Below, in pieces: positions 32,641 to 40,353 of a stretch of DNA of 40,353 bases. The notes beneath the pieces were generated by a model that was not told the DNA's origin, did not search any database, and saw only the letters and a list, made by a program, of their open reading frames with translations. The position numbers were made by a program, and so were the translations under genes. Numbering within the stretch: position 1 is the first letter of the stretch; each line of letters opens with the position of its first letter. This DNA comes from Azospirillum sp. TSO22-1 (GTDB lineage Bacteria > Pseudomonadota > Alphaproteobacteria > Azospirillales > Azospirillaceae), in assembly GCF_003116015.1 (NCBI RefSeq), contig NZ_LGQZ01000103.1:1-40353 (forward strand). Reading direction: 5' to 3'.

Positions 32641-33534
32641 TTACTGCGCCGCCTGCCGCGCCGGCGCGGCGCCCGGGGCGGACTCGTTGAAGTAGCGGAA
32701 GAACTCGCCGGTCGGCGACAGCACCAGCGTGGTGTCGTCCTTGTTCAGCGCCTTCCGGTACGCTTCCAGCGACCGGTAGAACGCGTAGAACTGCGGGTCC
32801 GACGACGTGGCGTCCGCGATGGTCTTCAGCGCCTGATTGTCGCCCTCACCGCGCTGGATCTGCGCATCGCGCTGCGCCTCGGCCAGGATGACCGTGCGCT
32901 CGCGCTCGGCGCGCGCCTTGATCTGCTGCGACTGCTCCTGACCCTGGGCGCGCGCCTCGGCCGCCTCGCGCTCGCGCTCCGAGCGCATGCGGGCGAAGAT
33001 CGCCTGGCTGGTCTCCTCCGGCAGGTCGGCGCGACGGATGCGGACATCGACGATCTCGATGCCACGGCTCTTGGCCTCGGCGTTCACCTGCTCACGGATC
33101 TCGTTCATCACCCGCGGCCGCTCCTCCGACAGCACGGCCAGCAGCGTCACGCTGCCCAGCACGCGCCGCATCGCCGAGTTGACGACGCTGCCCATCTGGG
33201 TGCTCGCCGCCTGCTCGGTGCGCAGCGACTGGAAGAAGCGGACCGGGTCGATGATGCGGTAGCGGGCGAAGGCGTCGACGTCCAGGCGCTTCTGGTCGGC
33301 GAGGATCACCTGCTCGACCGGCGGGTCGAGGTCGAGGACGCGGCGGTCGATGTAGACCACGTCCTCGATGAAGGGGATCTTCATCTTCAGGCCCGGTTCC
33401 TGGATCACCCGCTTGATGGCGCCGAGCTGGACGACGAGGGCCTGCTGCGCCTGGGTGACGGTGAACAGCGAGGCCGAGGCCAGGATGACCAGGGCCACCA
33501 GCGCCACGCCGGCGATCATGAGGGTTCGGTTCAT
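32641..33534 (-). CDS. hflC: HflC, regulator of FtsH protease
   Basis: HflC pairs with HflK in a large inner-membrane assembly that encloses and moderates the FtsH protease. The 297-residue product has an N-terminal membrane segment (TLMIAGVALVALVILASAS). A stomatin/prohibitin (SPFH) domain follows (QQALVVQLGAIKRVIQEPGL, then KIPFIEDVVYIDRRVLDLD), and a long coiled coil (about 195-250, EREREAAEARAQGQEQSQQ). It follows hflK by 9 bp. Confidence 0.96.
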   Translation of the reverse strand: MNRTLMIAGVALVALVILASASLFTVTQAQQALVVQLGAIKRVIQEPGLKMKIPFIEDVVYIDRRVLDLDPPVEQVILADQKRLDVDAFARYRIIDPVRFFQSLRTEQAASTQMGSVVNSAMRRVLGSVTLLAVLSEERPRVMNEIREQVNAEAKSRGIEIVDVRIRRADLPEETSQAIFARMRSEREREAAEARAQGQEQSQQIKARAERERTVILAEAQRDAQIQRGEGDNQALKTIADATSSDPQFYAFYRSLEAYRKALNKDDTTLVLSPTGEFFRYFNESAPGAAPARQAAQ

Positions 33535-33543
33535 GGCGTCACC

Positions 33544-34728
33544 TCACTGGCGCTGCTGGCCGGCCTTGGCCGGCGCGGGGGAAGCCACGGGGGGCTGGAG
33601 CTTGTCGAGCGGCAGATAGGGCACCACGCCCTGGCCGCCCCCGGCGTTGCCCTCGATGATCACCTTGTGGGCGCCGCTCAGGATCTGCTCCATGGTCTCG
33701 AGGTACATGCGCTTGGCGAGCACCTCCTTGGACTGGCTGTAGGCCTGGTAGATCTTGGTGAAGCGCTCGGCGTCGCCGCGGGCCAGGTTGATGACCTGCT
33801 CGCGGTAGGCCGAGGCCTCCTGGATCAGCCGCTCGGCCTCGCCGCGGGCGCGCGGGATGACGTCGTTGCGGTAGGCCTCCGCCTCGTTGCGCAGGCGCTC
33901 GCGGTCGGCGCGGGCGCGCTGCACGTCGTTGAAGGCGTCGATGACCGGGGCCGGCGGATCGGCCTTCTGCAGCTGCACCTGGGTGATGGTGATGCCCGAT
34001 TCGAACTCGTCCAGCATGGCCTGGAGGAGCTGCTTGGTGGAGGACTCGATCTGCGCGCGCGCCTCGGTCAGCGCCGGCTGCAGCTCGGTGCGGCCGATGA
34101 CCTCGCGCATGGCGCTCTCGGCCGCCTTCTTCACCGTGCCCTCGGGATCGCGGATCTTAAACAGGTACTGGCCGGCGTCCTTGATCACCCAGAACACCGT
34201 GTAGTCGATGTCGATGATGTTCTCGTCGCCGGTCAGCATCAGCGATTCGTCGGCGACGTCGCGCTCGTTGCGGCGCCCCTCGGTGGCCGAACGGAAGCCG
34301 ATCTCGATACGGTTGATGCGCGTCACCTTGGGCAGCAGCACCGACTCGATGGGCGCGGGCATGTGGTAGCGCAGGCCGGGCTGCTCGGTGCGCACCCATT
34401 CGCCGAAGCGCAGAACCACGCCCTGCTCGTCCGGCTGGACGCGGTAGATTCCGGTCAGCCCCCACAGCACCAGCAGGCCGCCGAGCACCAGCGCCAAGCC
34501 GCGCCCGGTGCCGAAGCCGCCGGGCACCACGCGGCGCAGCCGGTCCTGGCTGCGCCGCAGCAGGTCCTCAAGGTCGGGAGGCTGCGGCCCGCCGCCGCCC
34601 CCACCGCCGCCGCCGGGCGGCCGTCCCCACGGGCTGGGCCCGCCGCCGCCACCGCTGCCGGGAGGCGGCCCCCAGGGGCCGCCACCGCCGCCCCCACCCT
34701 GCCCCCCACCTTGATTGCTCCACGGCAT
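33544..34728 (-). CDS. hflK: HflK, regulator of FtsH protease
   Basis: HflK is the partner of HflC around FtsH. The 394-residue product begins with a Gly/Pro-rich cytoplasmic tail (about residues 7-50, runs of Gly), usual for HflK. One membrane segment follows (LALVLGGLLVLWGLTGIY) and then the SPFH domain with VQPDEQGVVLRFGEWVRTE and GLRYHMPAPIESVLLPKV. A coiled coil comes next (RARADRERLRNEAEAYRND). It is divergent from mrp across 146 bp. Confidence 0.96.
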   Translation of the reverse strand: MPWSNQGGGQGGGGGGGPWGPPPGSGGGGGPSPWGRPPGGGGGGGGGPQPPDLEDLLRRSQDRLRRVVPGGFGTGRGLALVLGGLLVLWGLTGIYRVQPDEQGVVLRFGEWVRTEQPGLRYHMPAPIESVLLPKVTRINRIEIGFRSATEGRRNERDVADESLMLTGDENIIDIDYTVFWVIKDAGQYLFKIRDPEGTVKKAAESAMREVIGRTELQPALTEARAQIESSTKQLLQAMLDEFESGITITQVQLQKADPPAPVIDAFNDVQRARADRERLRNEAEAYRNDVIPRARGEAERLIQEASAYREQVINLARGDAERFTKIYQAYSQSKEVLAKRMYLETMEQILSGAHKVIIEGNAGGGQGVVPYLPLDKLQPPVASPAPAKAGQQRQ

Positions 34729-34773
34729 ACCTGTGATCCCCCTCGCGTCTCGTTGCCGGTGTTCCCGGTCGCT

Positions 34774-34802
34774 TTACCATTATTGCCGGCCAGTTCTATA
34801 GT
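34774..34802 (+). promoter_or_regulatory. possible mrp promoter
   Basis: TTACCA is 17 bp from TATAGT, 72 bp upstream of the mrp ATG, in an AT-richer patch of the divergent hflK-mrp region. Confidence 0.4.
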
Positions 34803-34874
34803 GCGCCCTCCCGCTTGGCACACTGGAACCGGCGGTCATCCGCAGATATCGGGAAAGAACCGGAGTTTTCAACC

Positions 34875-36017
34875 ATGGCGCAGGTTACCGAGGCGCAGGT
34901 CATTGCAGCGCTGAAGACCGTCATCGATCCCGAACAGGGAAAGGACATCGTCACGCTGAACATGCTGTCCGGCCTCGTGGTCCGCGACAGCAACGTGGCG
35001 TTCTCCATCGAGGTCGACCCCAAGCGCGGCGCGCAGGCCGAGCCCGTCCGCCACGCCGCCGAGAAGGCGGTCGAGGCGCTGCCCGGCGTCACCTCGGTGA
35101 CGGCCGTGCTCACCGCTCATCGCCCGGCCGGCGCGCCGAGCGCCCCCGTGCACCAGCAGCAGCAGGGCCACGGCCACGCGCATGGCCATGCCCACGGGCA
35201 CGGCCAGCAGCAGAAGAAGCTGGTGCCCGGCGTGAAGGCCATCGTCGCCGTCGCCTCGGGCAAGGGCGGCGTCGGCAAGTCCACCACCTCGGTCAACCTC
35301 GCGCTGGCGCTGGCCGCCAACGGGCAGAAGGTCGGCCTGCTGGACGCCGACATCTACGGCCCCTCCATGCCGCGCATGCTGAACATCCAGGGCCGCCCGG
35401 TCACCCATGACGGCCAGACGCTGGAGCCGATGGAGAACTACGGCATCAAGGTGATGTCCATGGGCTTCCTGGTGCCGGAGGACACGCCGATGATCTGGCG
35501 CGGCCCGATGGTGATGAGCGCGCTCCAGCAGATGCTGGGCGACGTCAACTGGGGCGAGCTGGACGTGCTGGTGGTGGACATGCCGCCGGGCACCGGCGAC
35601 GCCCAGCTGACCATGGCGCAGCAGGTGCCGCTGGCCGGCGCGGTGATCGTCTCGACGCCGCAGGACATCGCGCTGCTGGACGCCCGCAAGGGCCTGAACA
35701 TGTTCCGCAAGGTGGACGTGCCGGTGCTCGGCATCATCGAGAACATGAGCTACTTCTGCTGCCCGAACTGCGGCCACCGCACCGACATCTTCAGCCACGG
35801 CGGGGCGCGCAAGGAGGCCGAGGCGCTGGGCACCGACTTCCTGGGCGAGGTACCGCTGGACATCGCCATCCGCGAAACCTCCGACCAGGGCCAGCCGATC
35901 GTCGTCTCGCAGCCCGACTCGGAGCACTCCAAGGTCTACCGCGCCATCGCCCGCGCGGTGTGGGAGAAGGTCGGCGGCGGCGCCGCCCGGCAGGCGCCGC
36001 GCATCGTCATGCAGTGA
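34875..36017 (+). CDS. apbC: Mrp/ApbC-type iron-sulfur cluster carrier ATPase
   Basis: Mrp/ApbC proteins carry Fe-S clusters to target enzymes in the cytoplasm. The 380-residue product has an N-terminal FSCA (DUF59) domain (1-80). A His/Gln-rich linker follows (about 95-118) with many HGH/HAH repeats. The P-loop ATPase has the deviant Walker A SGKGGVGKST near residue 130, and VVDMPPGTGD. The cluster-binding motif is CPNC (Cys296 and Cys299) after Cys295. I chose the ATG at 34875 with GGAG upstream. The His-rich linker is longer than in many homologues and might bind metal. Confidence 0.95.
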   Translation: MAQVTEAQVIAALKTVIDPEQGKDIVTLNMLSGLVVRDSNVAFSIEVDPKRGAQAEPVRHAAEKAVEALPGVTSVTAVLTAHRPAGAPSAPVHQQQQGHGHAHGHAHGHGQQQKKLVPGVKAIVAVASGKGGVGKSTTSVNLALALAANGQKVGLLDADIYGPSMPRMLNIQGRPVTHDGQTLEPMENYGIKVMSMGFLVPEDTPMIWRGPMVMSALQQMLGDVNWGELDVLVVDMPPGTGDAQLTMAQQVPLAGAVIVSTPQDIALLDARKGLNMFRKVDVPVLGIIENMSYFCCPNCGHRTDIFSHGGARKEAEALGTDFLGEVPLDIAIRETSDQGQPIVVSQPDSEHSKVYRAIARAVWEKVGGGAARQAPRIVMQ

Positions 36018-36035
36018 GGCGAACAGTGAGGTCGG

Positions 36036-36059
36036 GTGGGAGGACTCCGGTCCTCCCAC
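36036..36059. terminator. hairpin after apbC
   Basis: A 9-bp perfect stem GTGGGAGGA / TCCTCCCAC with a six-base loop lies 19 bp after the apbC stop. It has no T run, so termination is uncertain. Confidence 0.45.
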
Positions 36060-36142
36060 TCCGCATCAAGGGACCGGCGATACGCACACCGCACCGGACC
36101 GAATCCGACAAGCACTTCCGGCAGCAGTACATCGCCCCCTAA

Positions 36143-36301
36143 CGGTCGGCGTTCCGGACGCTGGCTGCGCGACGAGTTTCCCCGACAACGCCATCGCCGA
36201 ACGTCTTCACGGCCGGCGAGATCCACACGCTGTACCGCTCCATCGCGTCGGTCGAGCTGCAGCGCGCCGATTCCATGTCGTTTCCAATCCGCAAGGCGTG
36301 A
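36143..36301 (+). pseudogene. possible remnant of a coding sequence
   Basis: A frame of 52 codons ending at TGA 36299-36301 reads like the end of a protein (VFTAGEIHTLYRSIASVELQ, then FPIRKA). It follows a stop and has no plausible start codon or ribosome site. I do not recognise it; it may be chance. The rest of the 286-bp gap (36018-36303) shows only the hairpin after apbC. Confidence 0.2.
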
Positions 36302-36303
36302 AC

Positions 36304-36711
36304 CTAGCGCGCCGGCCCCAGGCAGCCGCCGATCAACTGGTAGCAGAGCTGGATGTCACGGTCGGCGTTGTAGCGCAGTTCCGCCACCCGACCTCGGCGG
36401 ACCGCGAAGGTCGCCTCGCAGCTGTAGTTGGTGGTCCAGGTGGAGACCTCCGGCCGCCACAGCCCGGGGATCCAGCCATCCGCCTCCCAGTCGAGGTCGC
36501 GGTGGACGTTGGTCTGCTGCCGGCCGTAGCTCAGGTACTCGGTGCCGTCCGGCGCGGTGGCGCTGCGCTGCGGCACGCCGGCGCAGGACAGCAGCGTGCC
36601 CTTGGGCATACCGACCATGGTCTGCGGCGCCTGCTTGGCCAACTCGGCCTCCGGGCTGGCGCAGGCGGCCAGGGCCAGCAGGGCCAGGGTCATGATCGCA
36701 CGGGTCGTCAT
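36304..36711 (-). CDS. small putative lipoprotein
   Basis: The 135-residue product has a lipoprotein signal (MTTRAIMTLALLALAACAS, with LAAC as lipobox and the cysteine near residue 17). The mature part has MVGMPKGTLLSCAGVPQRS, a pattern seen in small outer-membrane or periplasmic lipoproteins, and a C-terminal beta-rich end with four more cysteines. I know no function. GGAGGTG just upstream fixes the start at 36711. It lies downstream of the ABC transporter genes on the same strand, with an 82-bp gap. Confidence 0.82.
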   Translation of the reverse strand: MTTRAIMTLALLALAACASPEAELAKQAPQTMVGMPKGTLLSCAGVPQRSATAPDGTEYLSYGRQQTNVHRDLDWEADGWIPGLWRPEVSTWTTNYSCEATFAVRRGRVAELRYNADRDIQLCYQLIGGCLGPAR

Positions 36712-36793
36712 CGGCACCTCCTCCCCGGCAGCGCATTGCAACGCAATGCGCGAGAGGGTCTGAGGGGAAGAACGCCGCAGACCCGCGACCGGC

Positions 36794-37591
36794 TCAGCCG
36801 ATCAGCAGCGAATCGTCGCTGATGTCGACGCCGCCGCGCTGCCGGGCGAACAGCGCCAGCAGGTGCGGCACGTCGAGCCCGGCGCGCTCCTCCCCCGCCA
36901 CGTCCAGCACGATCTTCCCCTCGTGCAGCATCACCGTGCGGTCGCCGTAGTCGAGCGCCTGCTGCATGGAGTGCGTCACCATCAGCGCGGTGAGGTTCTT
37001 CGATTCGACGATGCGCCGGGTCAGCGTCAGCACGAACTCCGCCGTGCCGGGGTCGAGCGCCGCCGTGTGCTCGTCGAGCAGCAGGATCTTGCAGCCCGCC
37101 AGCGTCGCCATCAGCAGGCTGACCGCCTGCCGCTGCCCGCCGGACAGCAGGCCCATGCGGTCGTGCAGACGGTTCTCCAGGCCCAGGCCCAGCTCGGCGA
37201 TGCGTTCGCGGAACGCGTCCCGCCGGTGGTGCCCCAGCGCCAGGCCGAGGCCTCGCCTCGCCCCGCGCGCCGCGGCCAGCGCCATGTTCTCCTCGATGGT
37301 CAGCGCGGCGCAGCTGCCGGCCATCGGGTCCTGGAAGACGCGGGCGACGTAGCCGGCGCGCTTCGGCGTCGGCCAGCGGGTAACGTCCAGGCCGTCGATG
37401 GCGACCGCGCCGCTCTCGGCGATCACGTCGCCGGCCAGCGCCCCCAGCAGCGTCGACTTGCCGGCGCCGTTGGAGCCGATGACGGTGACGAACTGCCCCT
37501 CGGGGATGGTCAGGTCGACTCCGCGCAGCGCGTGCTTCTCCAGCGGCGTGCCGCGGCCGAAGACGACGTGCAGGTCCTTCACCTCGATCAT
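36794..37591 (-). CDS. ABC transporter ATP-binding protein
   Basis: The 265-residue product is the ATPase of an importer. It has Walker A GSNGAGKSTL near residue 39, a Q-loop in RVFQDPMAG, signature LLSGGQRQAVSL near 150, Walker B ILLLDEHTAALDP near 173, and the switch His in MVTHSMQQ. Its start overlaps the permease stop (ATGA), so the two are translated together. The gene order substrate-binding protein, permease, ATPase resembles TrpXYZ-type systems of the PF04392 group. Confidence 0.93.
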   Translation of the reverse strand: MIEVKDLHVVFGRGTPLEKHALRGVDLTIPEGQFVTVIGSNGAGKSTLLGALAGDVIAESGAVAIDGLDVTRWPTPKRAGYVARVFQDPMAGSCAALTIEENMALAAARGARRGLGLALGHHRRDAFRERIAELGLGLENRLHDRMGLLSGGQRQAVSLLMATLAGCKILLLDEHTAALDPGTAEFVLTLTRRIVESKNLTALMVTHSMQQALDYGDRTVMLHEGKIVLDVAGEERAGLDVPHLLALFARQRGGVDISDDSLLIG

Positions 37592-38487
37592 TTCGCCACC
37601 TTCGCCACCGGGCTCGCCGCGCGCATCTTCATCCGCGGCAGGATCAGCGCCACCGCCACCAGCACCGCCGTCACCAGGTTGAGGTCCGAGGCCTGCAGCC
37701 CGATCGCATCGGCCGACAGCGCGAACTGCACCGCCAGCCGGTAGAGGATCGAACCGACCACGCAGGCGACCAGCGCCCCGGCCATGCCGCGCAGCGGCAG
37801 CACCGTCTCGCCGACGATCACTGCCGCCAAGCCGACGACGATGGTGCCGATGCCGGTGGTCACGTCGGCGAAGCCGTTGGTCTGCGCGAACAGTGCCCCG
37901 GCCAGCCCGACCAGCCCGTTCGACAGTGCGATGCCGAAGTACAGGTGGGTGTCGGTCTCGACGCCCTGCGCCCGCGCCATCCGCGCGTTGACGCCGGTGG
38001 CGCGCATCGCCAGCCCGAACTCGCTGGCCAGGAAGCGCGCCAGCAGCGCCACCACCGCCAGCACCACCACGGCGACGAACAGCGGCCGCACGATGTGCTC
38101 GGGCAGGCCCAGGCCGTAGAACGGCGTCAGCACCGTGTCCTGCATCAGGATGGCGACGTTCGGCTTGCCCATGACGCGCAGGTTCACCGAGAACAGCGCG
38201 ATCATGGTGAGGATCGAGGCCAGCAGGTGCAGGATGCGGAAACGCACGTTGAGCACCGCCGTCACCAGCCCGGCCGCCGCCCCCGCCGCCACGGCGGCGA
38301 GGCTGGCGAGCCACGGGTTGGCGCCGGCAACGATCAGCGTCGCGGCGACCGCGGCGCCCAGGGGGAAGCTGCCGTCCACCGTCAGGTCCGGGAAGTCCAG
38401 CACCCGGAACGACAGGAACACCCCGAGCGCCACCAGCGCGTAGACCAGCCCGATCTCGACCGCGCCGAAGAAGGCGATTTCCGTCAC
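37588..38487 (-). CDS. ABC transporter permease
   Basis: The 299-residue product is very hydrophobic, with eight to nine membrane segments, starting IGLVYALVALGVFLSFRVLD. It has the branched-chain-permease-like features FPDLTVDGSFPLGAA and the coupling region FGLAMRATGVNARMARAQG near residue 165. This is the permease type that works with PF04392 binding proteins. It overlaps the ATPase gene by four bases. A palindromic repeat separates it from the substrate-binding protein gene. Confidence 0.92.
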   Translation of the reverse strand: MTEIAFFGAVEIGLVYALVALGVFLSFRVLDFPDLTVDGSFPLGAAVAATLIVAGANPWLASLAAVAAGAAAGLVTAVLNVRFRILHLLASILTMIALFSVNLRVMGKPNVAILMQDTVLTPFYGLGLPEHIVRPLFVAVVVLAVVALLARFLASEFGLAMRATGVNARMARAQGVETDTHLYFGIALSNGLVGLAGALFAQTNGFADVTTGIGTIVVGLAAVIVGETVLPLRGMAGALVACVVGSILYRLAVQFALSADAIGLQASDLNLVTAVLVAVALILPRMKMRAASPVAKVAK

Positions 38488-38504
38488 TTAACCATCCTGC
38501 TGTT

Positions 38505-38600
38505 GCCCCCACCCCGACCCTCCCCCGCTGGGCGGGGGAGGGAGAGAGGGCGCCCCATGTCCCCTCCCCCGCCCAGCGGGGGAGGGTTAGGGTGGGGGCA
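38505..38600. repeat. GC-rich intergenic palindromic repeat, copy 4
   Basis: Outer ends TTGCCCCCACCC / GGGTGGGGGCAA are perfectly inverted. Inner hairpins are CCCTCCCCCGCTGGGCGGGG and its complement. It lies between the substrate-binding protein stop and the permease start, inside one operon. Confidence 0.9.
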
Positions 38601-38619
38601 AGTGTCCCGATGCTCGAAC

Positions 38620-39582
38620 TTACTGCCCGACTGTCTTCGTCGCCCGTTTGGCGACCGCGTCCGGGATGGAGACGCCCATGGCCGCCGCCGCCTTCGGGTT
38701 GACGAACAGGTCGGTGCCCTTGGCGAGCGCCACCGGGATGTCGCCCGGCTTCTCGCCCTTCAGCACGCGGGCCACCACGGCGCCGGTCTGCTTGCCGACC
38801 TGGAAGTAGTCGAAGCCGATGCTCGCCACCGTGCCGCGCGCCACGCTGTCGGTGTCGGCCGAGAAGACCGGCAGCTTCGCCTGCGCGCCCACCGCGGTCA
38901 GCGCCTCGAGGGCCGAGACCACCGTGTTGTCGAGCGGCACGTAGATCGCGTCGGCCTTGCCGACCAGGCTGCGCGCCGCGGTCTGCACGTCGGCCGACTT
39001 GTTGGCCGCCGCCTCGACGACGCTCAGGCCCTTCTTGCCCGCCTCGTCCTTCAGCGCCTTGACCATGGTGACCGAGTTCGGCTCACCTGGATTGTAGACG
39101 ACGCCCAGGCGCTTGGCGGCCGGCACGATCTCCCTGATCAGGTCGACGTGCGCGCCGACGGGCGCCATGTCCGACAGGCCGGTGACGTTGCCGCCGGGCT
39201 TGTCCATGCTCCTGACCAGCTGCGCGCCGACCGGGTCGGTGACCGCGGTGAACACCACCGGCACGTCGCGCGTCGCCGCCGCCACGGCCTGCGCCGAGGG
39301 GGTGGAGATCGGCACGATGACGTCCGGCTTCTGCCCGACGAACTGGCGGGCGATCTGCGCCGCCGTGGCCGGGTTGCCCTGCGCCGACTGGTAATCGACC
39401 TTCAGGTTCTGGCCCGGCGTGAACCCGGCCTCCTTCAGCGCGGCGACGACGCCGTCGCGGGTGGCGTCGAGCGCCGGGTGCTCGACGATGGCGGTGATCG
39501 CCACCGACTTGTTCTGGGCCAGGGCGGGAGTGGCCAGAAGGACCGCCAGGGCGGCCATCGGCAGGGCGCGCGAGATCTTCAT
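38620..39582 (-). CDS. ABC transporter substrate-binding protein (PF04392 type)
   Basis: The 320-residue product has a signal peptide (MKISRALPMAALAVLLATP, cleavage after ALAQ near residue 22) and no lipobox, so it is a soluble periplasmic protein. The mature part is the two-lobed type I fold: SVAITAIVEHPALDATRDG, PDVIVPISTPSAQAVAAAT, LGVVYNPGEPNSV, and DAIYVPLDNTVVSALEAL. Members of this group are linked to aromatic amino acids (TrpX) but specificity cannot be read here. It heads the operon with permease and ATPase. Confidence 0.93.
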   Translation of the reverse strand: MKISRALPMAALAVLLATPALAQNKSVAITAIVEHPALDATRDGVVAALKEAGFTPGQNLKVDYQSAQGNPATAAQIARQFVGQKPDVIVPISTPSAQAVAAATRDVPVVFTAVTDPVGAQLVRSMDKPGGNVTGLSDMAPVGAHVDLIREIVPAAKRLGVVYNPGEPNSVTMVKALKDEAGKKGLSVVEAAANKSADVQTAARSLVGKADAIYVPLDNTVVSALEALTAVGAQAKLPVFSADTDSVARGTVASIGFDYFQVGKQTGAVVARVLKGEKPGDIPVALAKGTDLFVNPKAAAAMGVSIPDAVAKRATKTVGQ

Positions 39583-39700
39583 GTGTCGGTCCCTCTTGTC
39601 GGGTTTTCTCGGGCGTACGATGTTCGCTGCATGCCGTAGCCGGCCCCGCGCGCGCCGTCAACCGGCGGTGCGCGCATGTCAGCCGAAGAGTGGACCCAGC

Positions 39701-39880
39701 ATGCCTGAAGACCCCCGCGACGCCCGCATCCAGGAGCTTGAGATGGCGTTGGCCGACGTCGCCGGCGAGGCGCGGGCCGGCTCCTATGCGCTGTGCGCGC
39801 ACGAACTGCAGATGCGGCTGGAGAACATCCTCAGGCGCATAGAGGCCGTGCGTCGGCGCCCGGTGTCGGGCGACGCGTGA
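39701..39880 (+). CDS. small hypothetical protein (59 residues)
   Basis: The frame encodes a short, charged, probably all-helical protein (RIQELEMALADVAGE, LQMRLENILRRIEAVRRR). It is divergent from the ABC operon and 39 bp before the DUF983 gene. The ribosome site is weak (GAAGAG 14 bases upstream). I do not know a family. Helical content and good codon use support it. Confidence 0.5.
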   Translation: MPEDPRDARIQELEMALADVAGEARAGSYALCAHELQMRLENILRRIEAVRRRPVSGDA

Positions 39881-39919
39881 CGCCCCATATCATCGCCGCC
39901 CCCATCGACAAGGCCCGAG

Positions 39920-40300
39920 ATGACGAGCATCCCCGTCGAGAAGCGCTCCACGCTGTCCGCCGTTCTGCGCGGCCTGAGGCAGACCTGCCCCGCCTGCGGC
40001 CGCGGCCGGCTGCTGCACCGCTACCTGAAGCCGGTCGACCACTGCACGGCGTGCGGCGAGCGCTATGGCCACATGCGCGCCGACGACGCGCCGCCCTGGA
40101 TGACCATCCTGATCGTCGGCCACATCGTGGTGCCGCTGCTGCTGTCGGTGGAGCAGGCCTACCACCCCGAAGCCTGGGTGCACTTCGCCATCTGGCCGGC
40201 GCTGACCCTGGTGCTGACGCTGGCTCTGCTGCCGCGTTGCAAGGGCGTGGTGCTGGGCGTGATGTGGGCGAACGGCATGTCGGGCGGGGAGCCGCGGTAG
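39920..40300 (+). CDS. DUF983 family membrane protein
   Basis: The 126-residue product has an N-terminal zinc-ribbon-like pair, TCPACGRGRLLHRYLKPVDH followed by CTACGERYG (four cysteines, residues about 23-49). Two membrane segments follow (WMTILIVGHIVVPLLLSV and FAIWPALTLVLTLALLPRC), then GVMWAN. This is the DUF983 layout, common in alphaproteobacteria; the function is unknown. The start at 39920 has a weak ribosome site. Confidence 0.88.
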   Translation: MTSIPVEKRSTLSAVLRGLRQTCPACGRGRLLHRYLKPVDHCTACGERYGHMRADDAPPWMTILIVGHIVVPLLLSVEQAYHPEAWVHFAIWPALTLVLTLALLPRCKGVVLGVMWANGMSGGEPR

Positions 40301-40316
40301 CTCCCCGCACCCGCCC

Positions 40317-40353
40317 CTACTCGGCGCGCCCGAGCGACTCCATCAGTTCCCGC
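40317..40353 (-). CDS. 3' end of an unidentified gene (partial)
   Basis: On the minus strand an open frame from the window edge ends RELMESLGRAE-stop at 40317-40319. It is too short to identify; it is probably the C terminus of a neighbouring gene. Confidence 0.4.
   Translation of the reverse strand, partial: RELMESLGRAE

Noticed and set aside
34560..34715. G/C-run tract as a G-quadruplex regulator
   Set aside because: It encodes the normal Gly/Pro-rich N terminus of HflK; base runs follow from Gly codons.
36180..36240. Integrase-like DNAIAER string in one frame, suggesting an IS3 remnant
   Set aside because: The match is only seven residues with nothing conserved around it and no inverted ends nearby.

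Overview
The window looks like the chromosome of a free-living, motile alphaproteobacterium, most likely of the Azospirillum type (Rhodospirillales/Azospirillales). The basis is the very high GC content and alphaproteobacterial markers: the flagellar checkpoint protein FliX, a SciP-type CtrA inhibitor, a Cys-poor DksA, and CtrA-like and sigma-54 promoters in flagellar intergenic regions. The genus is inferred from family knowledge; no marker here settles the species.

Positions 1-12.4 kb are a flagellar region in three transcription blocks: flgF-flgG-flgA-flgH; flgI-flgJ-(FlgN/FlbY-like); fliK-flgD. Each block starts with a -24/-12 (sigma-54) promoter preceded by copies of one 15-bp palindrome (CGGC..TGCCG) that resembles Caulobacter FlbD (ftr) sites. 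fliX lies divergent to flgI, and a sciP homologue with a CtrA-like box follows flgD. An HExxH protein, a zinc-ribbon methyltransferase and dksA sit between the first two blocks.

From 12.4 to 17.3 kb are two identical tandem tRNA-Lys(CUU) genes and the cell-shape operon mreB-mreC-mreD-mrdA (minus strand), without the usual rodA at its end. From 17.6 to 20 kb are phoU, a stand-alone hisE-like gene and an unexpected pepsin-like two-lobed aspartic peptidase candidate. From 20 to 27.9 kb lie branched-chain amino acid synthesis (ilvI-ilvH-ilvC), a bacteriohemerythrin, a class I aminotransferase, miaA, serB and a small unknown gene.

From 28 to 29.1 kb is a lower-GC orphan gene with a Pro-rich N terminus. 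It is followed by a TPR-methyltransferase fusion, a DegP-type protease, the hflK-hflC-DUF2065 membrane quality-control operon, and divergent mrp/apbC (Fe-S carrier). The last 4 kb hold a small lipoprotein, a three-gene ABC importer (substrate-binding protein, permease, ATPase), a 59-residue ORF, a DUF983 protein and the 3' end of an unidentified minus-strand gene.

A family of about 95-bp GC-rich palindromic repeats (outer ends TTGCCCCCACCC / GGGTGGGGGCAA) occurs between genes across the window, including inside two operons. I saw no CRISPR array, prophage or intact insertion sequence.
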